From Pedosphaera sp. (GTDB lineage Bacteria > Verrucomicrobiota > Verrucomicrobiia > Limisphaerales > SIBE01), in the NCBI GenBank assembly GCA_009695265.1, contig SIBE01000015.1:1-32937 (forward strand): a stretch of 32,937 bases of DNA. Direction: 5' to 3'. Numbering within the stretch: the stretch's first letter is position 1; every line of letters begins with the position of its first letter. The notes beneath the pieces are model-generated. The model saw nothing but the letters and a program-made list of their open reading frames with translations. It was not told where the DNA came from and searched no databases. Positions 16,710 to 23,076 of this stretch are shown here, piece after piece. Position numbers and translations under genes: made by a program.

Positions 16710-17582
16710 ATGCCGCCGATGTTCAACCGACCAACCAACCCAGGAGCCCGGGCCGAGTGTCCTATCCCTGCGCGGTTAGATTGCTACCTCACAGCTGCAG
16801 CACCGAACAGCGCCACGCGGGGAGCGGTCGGCTTTACGTTGATCGAGTTGCTCGTTGTGATCGCGATTATTGCCATTCTTGCAGGGATGCTTTTGCCCGC
16901 TTTGAGCAAGGCGAAATTGAAGGGGCAACAAACGGTTTGCTTGAGCAACCTCAAGCAGTTGCAGCTTTGCTGGTCGATGTACGCGGATGACAATCATGAC
17001 AAAATTGCCTCGAACGATCCGAACGTTGGACCTGGATCGAAGTCGTGGATCCTCGGTTACATGCAGGATAACAGTCCGGACTCCACTAACAAAACTCTGA
17101 TCGAGAAGGGCACCCTCTTTCCTTACAATTCTTCGACGGCCATTTATCGTTGCGCGAGCGATGTGGGACGCTCCACGATTGGCGGCAAAAAATATCTCCG
17201 TGTTCGGAGCTATGCCATGAACGGGTACATGAATGGAGTCGATGTGGGACTCGTGTTCTTCGGCCAAAAGGGTTACAAAGTAAATCTAAAGACCGTCGAG
17301 GTCACAGCGCCGCCGCCTTCGCAGGCGTTTGTTTTCCTGGACGAGCATCAAAACAGCATTGACGACGGTCACTTTGGGTTTGCGCCCGAGGGAGACCAGT
17401 GGATGAATCTTCCCGCGATGTGGCACAATAGCGGATGCGACTTTTCCTTTGCCGACGGCCATGCGGAGGCTTTGAAGTGGCGCGACTCACGAACCTTGGC
17501 GATCAAGGCGATCAATACTGTCAGGACTGCGAACAACGCCGACTTAAAGCGGTTCCAGTCGATCGTGGCGACGAAGAATTAG
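16710..17582 (+). CDS. Prepilin-like (type II secretion pseudopilin) protein with H-X9-DG motif
   Basis: This 290-residue protein has a class III prepilin signal: G41 followed by FTLIELLVVIAIIAILAG, with the conserved glutamate five residues into the mature part, then LLPALSKAKLKGQ. The rest is the extracytoplasmic globular part. It contains the H-X9-DG pattern (H in MWHNSG, DG in FADGHAEALKW) typical of the very numerous PVC-group pseudopilin-like proteins, and NLKQLQLCWSMYADDN, another hallmark. The leader before the cleavage site is unusually long (about 41 residues, or 38 from the second ATG). I checked this frame and found no ATG, GTG or TTG nearer to the cleavage site. No secretion ATPase or prepilin peptidase gene is nearby, so it probably uses machinery encoded elsewhere. 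Confidence 0.92.
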   Translation: MPPMFNRPTNPGARAECPIPARLDCYLTAAAPNSATRGAVGFTLIELLVVIAIIAILAGMLLPALSKAKLKGQQTVCLSNLKQLQLCWSMYADDNHDKIASNDPNVGPGSKSWILGYMQDNSPDSTNKTLIEKGTLFPYNSSTAIYRCASDVGRSTIGGKKYLRVRSYAMNGYMNGVDVGLVFFGQKGYKVNLKTVEVTAPPPSQAFVFLDEHQNSIDDGHFGFAPEGDQWMNLPAMWHNSGCDFSFADGHAEALKWRDSRTLAIKAINTVRTANNADLKRFQSIVATKN

Positions 17583-17648
17583 TCGGAGAGAAAGTGAACT
17601 CAGGTTCTTCTGGTTTGCCATTGGCAGGTTTCCCGTTAAGTTCGCTGA

Positions 17649-18836
17649 ATGCAGACAGATTATTCTGTTGTCGGTCATTGGCAGGGCGGGTTTGAAGAGC
17701 TCGCGCTGCAAAAATGGGCCGAAGGATTACGCCGCCGACTGCCTGCCGCTCGTGTGTCGCTCGGGCTGGTTTTCATGACGCCTCGGTTCTTTCCTCACGC
17801 TGCCCAAGTTTTGGAAATCCTGCAAGTGCATGCGCAAATCCCTCTTCTCACCGGCTGTTCGAGCACAGGTCTAATCACCGGCGCGGAGGAACTGGAAGAA
17901 GACGGCGGTTTGGTGGTCGGTTTGTATGTCCTTCCGGAGGGCGATTTGGAAGCGCACCGTTTCACCCAGCACCAAATTGAAGAAAGCAATGGCCCAGGCT
18001 ATTGGCACGTCGAGACCGGCTTGAATGCAGATCAAACGAATGGCTGGCTCGTGTTCGCCGACCCGTTTCATATAGACAGCGATTCCTGGCTGAAAAACTG
18101 GAATGAAGCGTATGCGCCTCTCCCGATTTTGGGCGGTCTTGCCAGTGGCGATATGTCGGAGCAACGCACTCAAGTTTATCTGGATGGCGAAGTGTTCGAA
18201 GATGGAGGCATCGCCATCTCCTTTGGCGGCGGAGTTAAGCTGGCCAGCGTCATATCCCAAGGCTGCACTCCGATCGGCGAAACCTGGACTATTACCAAGG
18301 TGGACCGGAATCTGATTCAACAGATCGGCAACCGGCCGGCCTATGAGATTTTGGTGGACACTTTCAACCATCTTTCCTCGGAGGATCAGCAGAAGACTCG
18401 CGGTAATCTGTTTGTCGGTTTAGTGATCAATGAATATTTGGACGAGTTTCATCGGGGCGATTTTCTCATTCGCAATCTGGTGGGAGCCGACCCGAAGACT
18501 GGCTGTATTGCCGTGGGCGCTCTGCCGAGGGCCGGGCAGACCATCCAGTTTCAAAGGCGTGATGCGATAACCGCTTCAGAGGACATGGCGGCCCTCCTCG
18601 CGAACGCCCAGCAACGACTAGGGAAGACGCCGATTTATGGCGGTTGCCTCTGTTGCTGCACCGGCCGCGGCCGGCGTATGTTCGGCCAGTCGCATCACGA
18701 CGCCAGCATGGTTCAAGATCGGTTAGGCCCGATCGGTCTGGCTGGCTTCTTCTGCAACGGCGAGATTGGACCCGTGGGCGACCGGAATTTTCTGCACGGT
18801 TACACGGCATCGCTCGCGCTTTTCTTGAAGAAATGA
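17649..18836 (+). CDS. FIST-domain sensor protein
   Basis: This 395-residue protein matches the FIST_N plus FIST_C arrangement. The N-terminal part has VSLGLVFMTPRFFPHAAQVLEIL and LLTGCSSTGLITGAEELEE. The C-terminal part has GAVKL-like VKLASVISQGCTPIGE, RPAYEILVDTFNHL, FLIRNLVGADPKTGCIAVG and CCCTGRGRRMFG. FIST domains are thought to bind small ligands, perhaps amino acids, in signalling. This copy has no kinase, GGDEF or methyl-accepting partner fused to it or beside it. The stop codon overlaps the trmB start (ATGA at 18833-18836), so the two are translationally coupled. No signal peptide is seen. Confidence 0.85.
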   Translation: MQTDYSVVGHWQGGFEELALQKWAEGLRRRLPAARVSLGLVFMTPRFFPHAAQVLEILQVHAQIPLLTGCSSTGLITGAEELEEDGGLVVGLYVLPEGDLEAHRFTQHQIEESNGPGYWHVETGLNADQTNGWLVFADPFHIDSDSWLKNWNEAYAPLPILGGLASGDMSEQRTQVYLDGEVFEDGGIAISFGGGVKLASVISQGCTPIGETWTITKVDRNLIQQIGNRPAYEILVDTFNHLSSEDQQKTRGNLFVGLVINEYLDEFHRGDFLIRNLVGADPKTGCIAVGALPRAGQTIQFQRRDAITASEDMAALLANAQQRLGKTPIYGGCLCCCTGRGRRMFGQSHHDASMVQDRLGPIGLAGFFCNGEIGPVGDRNFLHGYTASLALFLKK

Positions 18837-19570
18837 CCGAGGAGCAAATCAACGACCAGCGATCTGCACTCGGTTGCCCGAGTGGTGTGGAATCCGTGCG
18901 ACCATCCACTGAGTCCGATCCGCAAGCTTGCATTCCCGCAGACCCAGGGGCTCCTACAAGGCCGGAACTCCGCTCGCCGGCAGCGACGCTAATTTACCGG
19001 CCGGTCACGTATGTCGAGCGGCTTAATCTCCGTCAGCTTTTTTCGAGTCAACGGCCGCTCGAAGTAGAGCTTGGCAGTGGCGACGGCTCTTTCCTGGCTC
19101 AATATGCGCGGCTGAATCCTGATCTGAATTTTTTGGCTGTCGAACGATTGCTGGGCCGACTCCGAAAACTCGACCGAAAGGGCCTGCGAGCAGGTTTGAC
19201 TAATTTGCGACTGATCCGAATTGAGGCCTCTTACTTTGCGGAATACCTTTTGCCTCGTGAGTCAGTCCGAGCCCTGCATATCTATTTTCCAGATCCTTGG
19301 CCGAAACGGCGGCATCACAAAAACCGGCTTATCCACACTCTATTTACCGAGGTGACTCGCCAGGTGTTGGAGCCGAACGGGAAGGTTTACCTGCGGACCG
19401 ATAATGCCGATTACTTCGCCCAAATGACCGATGTCTTTCAGTCGAATTCTGCCTTTCGGATTATCGACACCCCGTCTCCGTTGAGTGGGATCAAGACGGA
19501 TTTTGAACGGGACTTTGAGGCAAAAGGAGTTCCGACCTTGCGGGCGGCTTACCAGCGCGCAGAGGGCTGA
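18833..19570 (+). CDS. trmB: tRNA (guanine-N7-)-methyltransferase TrmB
   Basis: This SAM-dependent enzyme makes m7G at position 46 of tRNA. The ATG at 18833 overlaps the FIST stop codon (ATGA) and gives 245 residues; longer versions of this frame run inside the FIST gene and are not credible. Motifs seen are EVELGSGDGSFLAQYA (SAM-binding loop), FLAVERLLGRLRKLDRK, the signature HIYFPDPWPKRRHHKNRL, and near the end KTDFERDFEAKG, the family's substrate-binding region. About 50 Pro/Ser/Thr-rich residues precede the catalytic core and are not conserved features of the family. Confidence 0.94.
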   Translation: MTEEQINDQRSALGCPSGVESVRPSTESDPQACIPADPGAPTRPELRSPAATLIYRPVTYVERLNLRQLFSSQRPLEVELGSGDGSFLAQYARLNPDLNFLAVERLLGRLRKLDRKGLRAGLTNLRLIRIEASYFAEYLLPRESVRALHIYFPDPWPKRRHHKNRLIHTLFTEVTRQVLEPNGKVYLRTDNADYFAQMTDVFQSNSAFRIIDTPSPLSGIKTDFERDFEAKGVPTLRAAYQRAEG

Positions 19571-19655
19571 ACGGCTAAGCCGGGGAGATCGCTGACGATT
19601 TCAATCATCACGCAACTCCGTCGCATAATGATCCGGAGCGCGCTGGATTCTAAAG

Positions 19656-20093
19656 CTAGACATCAATAACCGGGCCGCCTTCGTCCTTCCTAGGTTTTGT
19701 TCGAGACTTTCGTCCGCGTTTCACCTCGATCCGGGCATTGCTAATTCCTAACATCGAATTGGCCATCAGTGAAATAAGACTGATCACCAACCCGCCCCAG
19801 AAAGCCGCCCAGAAACTTTCGACGTGGAACGGACCGACGAGCCAGCCGACCAAATACAGGAGCAGCGCGTTGATGACTAAAGTGAACAGACCCAACGTGA
19901 GGACGAGCAAAGGCAGGGCCAGGAGCAGCATGAAAGGACGCAGAAATGCGTTGAGGATGCCGAGCAGCAGGGATGCCACCAAAAGCCCGTCGGCTGTGTC
20001 ATAATGGATACCGCTCACCACGTTGGCTGCGACGAGCACAGCCAATGTGGTGGTGAGCCAACGTTGAAGAAATGGTTTTATATCCGAGCTCAT
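19656..20093 (-). CDS. Phage holin family 4 / YvlD-like membrane protein
   Basis: This 145-residue integral membrane protein has about four hydrophobic helices: TTLAVLVAANVVSG, LLVASLLLGILNAFLRPF, LLALPLLVLTLGLFTLVINA with LLLYLVGWLVG, and FWAAFWGGLVISLISLMANS. The NAFLRPF...PL..LTLGLF...NA pattern is the signature of the phage_holin_4 superfamily. Despite the name, the family is widespread as a chromosomal gene of unknown function and is not evidence of a phage here. The C-terminus is basic and cytoplasmic in appearance (VKRGRKSRTKPRKDEG). It converges with trmB. Confidence 0.85.
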   Translation of the reverse strand: MSSDIKPFLQRWLTTTLAVLVAANVVSGIHYDTADGLLVASLLLGILNAFLRPFMLLLALPLLVLTLGLFTLVINALLLYLVGWLVGPFHVESFWAAFWGGLVISLISLMANSMLGISNARIEVKRGRKSRTKPRKDEGGPVIDV

Positions 20094-20179
20094 GCTTCTT
20101 GCAGATCGGCTGTAAGATCAAATCTTTTGGCGATCTGTTCAACTGTAAATTCTCGCTCATTAGTGACCCTCACTTTGTG

Positions 20180-20560
20180 ATGAAGCGGTCCAACACCTTG
20201 CGAGTAGTTCAGACTCATCTTCCCCCATTGCCGGACAATGTGCTGGGAATTTACTATCCGGCAATGGGGGAAGATGAGTCAGGTGTCGCCCACGGCCTGA
20301 TGGTCGTCTCAGGTCTGGAGATGATCACGGCTAAATCTTCTCATCAAACTCTAAGACGTGCAGGCGCGGTCTGTTTCGCAGCAGTGGTGCTGAAGTCTGG
20401 CTTGGAAGCCGTCACAGGCCAGGCATTTTTTACTTCGCTCCATTTCGGTCTGCTTGGCACTCCCGTTGCCGTTTGCCATGCAGGCGGAGTTCTTGGCGGA
20501 ATTGTCGCTTTTCTGAGTTGGAGAGGTCTCACCAAGAGAACAGCAGCTGGTAACGCTTAA
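20180..20560 (+). pseudogene. C-terminal half of a rhombosortase-like intramembrane serine protease, probably broken
   Basis: The frame starting at the ATG at 20180 has 126 codons. From residue 34 onward it matches what I recall of rhombosortases (rhomboid-type GlyGly-CTERM processing proteases). It has SGVAHGLMVVSG with the catalytic serine (codon 20279-20281), a helix AVCFAAVVLKSGLEAVTG corresponding to the 'lGviaKvaWEq' helix, and TPVAVCHAGGVLGGIVAF with the catalytic histidine at residue 100. The first 33 residues come largely from the inverted repeat at 20212-20280 and do not resemble the family, and the roughly 80 residues of N-terminal membrane helices are absent. The region upstream to 20094 shows no coding potential for them. 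If expressed, an alternative start is the ATG at 20264. The assignment rests on pattern memory only. Confidence 0.5.
20212..20280. repeat. Perfect 24-bp inverted repeat with 21-base loop
   Basis: The left arm 20212-20235 begins GACTCATCTTCCC and the right arm 20257-20280 ends GGGAAGATGAGTC. All 24 positions pair without mismatch, and the pairing stops at both ends. Loop 20236-20256. The right arm ends one base before the end of the putative catalytic serine codon of the rhombosortase-like remnant. It is not placed as a terminator, because no gene on either strand ends here and no T-run follows. Confidence 0.95.
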
Positions 20561-20599
20561 CGTTCTCCTTCCGATGTGGCTTGAGACCGTTCGCAGGGC

Positions 20600-22069
20600 T
20601 TAAAAGGCTCCATTCGCCAACCGCTCAAACCGCTCATAAGCCCTGTCCCACGATTGGGCGTCGAAAGGTTCGATGGTATCCAATGGAACGGAATTTCGGA
20701 CCACCTGCCGCGCCGCTTTCAGGGAAGGTAAATGTCCCAGCGTCAATGCTTGAACGAGGATGTTACCCGCAGCAGTTGCCTCGACCGGCCCGGTCACAAC
20801 GGGCACTTGAATCGCGTTCGCGGTGAATTGGTTCAAGAGAGCGTTCTTGCTGCCACCGCCCACGATATGGAGACGCTCGATCGGATTTCCAACGAGTTGC
20901 TCCATCTGCCTGAAGGTCCGGCGATAGAGCAAAGCAAGGCTTTCTAAAACAGATCGGATGGTTGCACCGGGATTGGGTGGGATTGGCTGGTTGGTTTCAC
21001 GGCAAAAAGAGGCAATCTTGGCCGGCATCTCGCCCGGACTTAAGAAACGTGGATCGGCTGGATTGATGAGTGAGTGGAATGGAGGCGCTGTTGCCGCCAA
21101 TTGAGCCAGGGCCGCGTATTCAAATTCTTGCCCAGACCTCGCCCACTCTCGACGGCATTCCTGAACTACCCAGAGTCCAACGATGTTCTTCAGCAAGCGG
21201 ACCGAACCGCCGTAACCAATTTCATTCGTGAAGTTCAACTCGCGGCAAGTATCCGTAATCACTGGAGCGGGCAATTCGACCCCCATTAACGACCAGGTCC
21301 CGGAACTAATGTAAGCCCAATTACTGCCCGAAGCCGGCACGGCGGCTACGGCGGCGCCAGTGTCGTGCGAGCAAGTTGCCAACACTTCGAGTGCCTGGAG
21401 GCCCACCTCGTCCGAAATCTCTTTCCGCAATACTCCCAACCGTGAGCCCGACGGCACAATCGGCGCAAACAATCGTGAAGGCAGACCTAGTGCCTCGATC
21501 AGATGCTTCGACCACGAGCGAGTGCGCGGATTGTAGAGCTGGCTTGTGCTGGCCAGGGACTCTTCTGCTTTGGCGACACCGGAGAGTAAAAAGTTGAAGC
21601 CGTCGCCCACCAGTAAAACCTGTTCAGCACATTCGAGTCGCTCAGGAGATTCGGCCGCCAATTGAAACAGTGTGTTGAGCGCCATGAACTGAATTCCCGT
21701 TTCAGCAAAAATGGTTTCCCACTTCAATTTGAGGTAAGCGTTTCCCACGCCTCTGGCCGACCGTGAGTCGCGATAATGGAACGTCGGCGGCATGATTACG
21801 CCGACGGAATCAAAAAGGAGGTAATCCACTCCCCACGTGTCGCAACTGATGCTCGAGATGGGAATTTTAAGTTGCCCAGCTTTCTTCAGTCCCTTTTTTA
21901 GCTCGCTGAAGAGTGTGTCGATATCCCAGTGCAAAGACCCGTTCGCTTGGACGGGCCCATTGGAAAATCGATGGATTTCTTCGAGAGCCAGTTTGTCATC
22001 CTGCAGTGTTCCGAGCATGAGGCGACCGCTTTCCGCGCCGAGGTCGCAGGCCAAGTAATGTGCTTTCAT
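20600..22069 (-). CDS. rhaB: Rhamnulokinase (FGGY carbohydrate kinase)
   Basis: This 489-residue FGGY kinase should phosphorylate L-rhamnulose at O1. The N-terminal ATPase fold is clear (YLACDLGAESGRLMLG), followed by SLHWDIDTLF, SISCDTWGVDYLLFD and PTFHYRDSR, a rhamnulokinase-type pattern with the catalytic aspartate in WGVDY. The second half has ATCSHDTGAAVAAVP, YISSGTWSLMGVE and LHIVGGGSKNALLNQFTAN, the adenine-binding motif. It lies 28 bp downstream of the aldolase gene on the same strand, a compact two-gene unit. Close relatives such as fuculokinase cannot be wholly excluded, but the sequence and the neighbour favour rhamnulokinase. Confidence 0.92.
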   Translation of the reverse strand: MKAHYLACDLGAESGRLMLGTLQDDKLALEEIHRFSNGPVQANGSLHWDIDTLFSELKKGLKKAGQLKIPISSISCDTWGVDYLLFDSVGVIMPPTFHYRDSRSARGVGNAYLKLKWETIFAETGIQFMALNTLFQLAAESPERLECAEQVLLVGDGFNFLLSGVAKAEESLASTSQLYNPRTRSWSKHLIEALGLPSRLFAPIVPSGSRLGVLRKEISDEVGLQALEVLATCSHDTGAAVAAVPASGSNWAYISSGTWSLMGVELPAPVITDTCRELNFTNEIGYGGSVRLLKNIVGLWVVQECRREWARSGQEFEYAALAQLAATAPPFHSLINPADPRFLSPGEMPAKIASFCRETNQPIPPNPGATIRSVLESLALLYRRTFRQMEQLVGNPIERLHIVGGGSKNALLNQFTANAIQVPVVTGPVEATAAGNILVQALTLGHLPSLKAARQVVRNSVPLDTIEPFDAQSWDRAYERFERLANGAF

Positions 22070-22097
22070 CTTACAGAGAAACCCTTGGTGACGCCGT

Positions 22098-22850
22098 CTA
22101 GATCTTTAACTGCCTTTGACGGTAAGCTTCGTCGGGTCTCATGACGATTCGCTCGACATGTTTGGGCGACATAAAATTGGGACCACCTAAAGTCGCGGCG
22201 CCCATGAAGATAGCCGCGGCTTTGCTTGCCATGAGAAGGCAGGCCAGGACAGCCTCGGGAGAACTCCCCAGCGCAATGATGCCGTGGTTTTGCAATAGGA
22301 TCAGGCGCGGGACGTAACCGCTTTGTTGGATGAAAGCGTTCGTTCGTTCCTGGATTTCACGAGCTAAAAGCAACCCGGGATCGACGTAAGGAATAAAGAC
22401 GGAAGCTGGGCCGCAGCAGACGATTTCATCTGGAAACAAACGCCGCTCTGCAAAGTCACGCGCTCGCGGCGAACAAAGAATCTGATTCACCGCCACGGGA
22501 TGGCAATGACCGACAAAGCTCACTTCTTCCAAAGCCAGAAGCCAGGCATGGAACATGGCTTCCACGCTGGGCTTTTTTCCAAGACCATCGACCCGCGCCT
22601 CCAGCAGAAATTCGTCAAAAGCCTCCTCTTTCAAAGTTTTGTTGGCCATCAGGGCTAGCATTTTGGCCGTGTCGCAACTCGTCACGTCAGCTTCGACCAA
22701 GGTCGCGAGAGAGCAACCGCTCGCCTTCACGGCAAACTGGCTGTTGCTGAGTTTCGCTGAGGTGTTGCCCTCGGCGAGAATGGCAAGCTGCCGGTCTTCA
22801 CGCCCGATCGCATGGGAAAGTTGAATGAGAGCCGAGATTTTTTCGTTCAT
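22098..22850 (-). CDS. Class II aldolase/adducin family protein, probable rhamnulose-1-phosphate aldolase
   Basis: The start at 22850 gives 250 residues beginning MNEKISALIQLSHAIGRED; an upstream start at 22892 adds a 14-residue extension without family resemblance. Class II aldolase features are AEGNTSAKLSNSQFAVKASG, the zinc histidine pair in VGHCHPVAVNQIL, and the third histidine in LLQNHGIIALGSS. The catalytic glutamate may be in the SVEAMFHAWL segment. By its position directly upstream of rhaB, it likely splits rhamnulose-1-phosphate into dihydroxyacetone phosphate and lactaldehyde. No isomerase gene is seen next to it. Fuculose-phosphate aldolase is an alternative. Confidence 0.85.
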   Translation of the reverse strand: MNEKISALIQLSHAIGREDRQLAILAEGNTSAKLSNSQFAVKASGCSLATLVEADVTSCDTAKMLALMANKTLKEEAFDEFLLEARVDGLGKKPSVEAMFHAWLLALEEVSFVGHCHPVAVNQILCSPRARDFAERRLFPDEIVCCGPASVFIPYVDPGLLLAREIQERTNAFIQQSGYVPRLILLQNHGIIALGSSPEAVLACLLMASKAAAIFMGAATLGGPNFMSPKHVERIVMRPDEAYRQRQLKI

Positions 22851-23076
22851 GCTTCTGATCCAAATTAAAGCTGCGGGGCTGAGGAGACGCAAAGTTTATT
22901 TGAAAGGAAGCGGTTGATTTGATCTTCGCTCTTGCAGATACTCCGCATGCGTCAATCTGGTAAGCAACTGATGAAAATGCTTTGGATCAAACTTCAGGAA
23001 GTCTTCGTGCTTCGGTAACGCGTCGCCGATGGCACGAGTTCTCGATTCCACATCCAATGCTAGGACGCGAGAGAAG

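Noticed and set aside
18644-18832. N-terminal extension of trmB to the beginning of its open frame
   Set aside because: The extension overlaps the FIST C-terminal coding region, whose conserved motifs are in the other frame; the ATGA overlap gives a natural start.
19656-20093. Holin-like gene as a sign of a prophage
   Set aside because: The phage_holin_4 family is common on chromosomes and no other phage genes are present nearby.
20180-20280. Perfect inverted repeat as a bidirectional terminator between convergent genes
   Set aside because: The flanking holin-like gene starts, rather than ends, on this side, and no T-run follows either arm.
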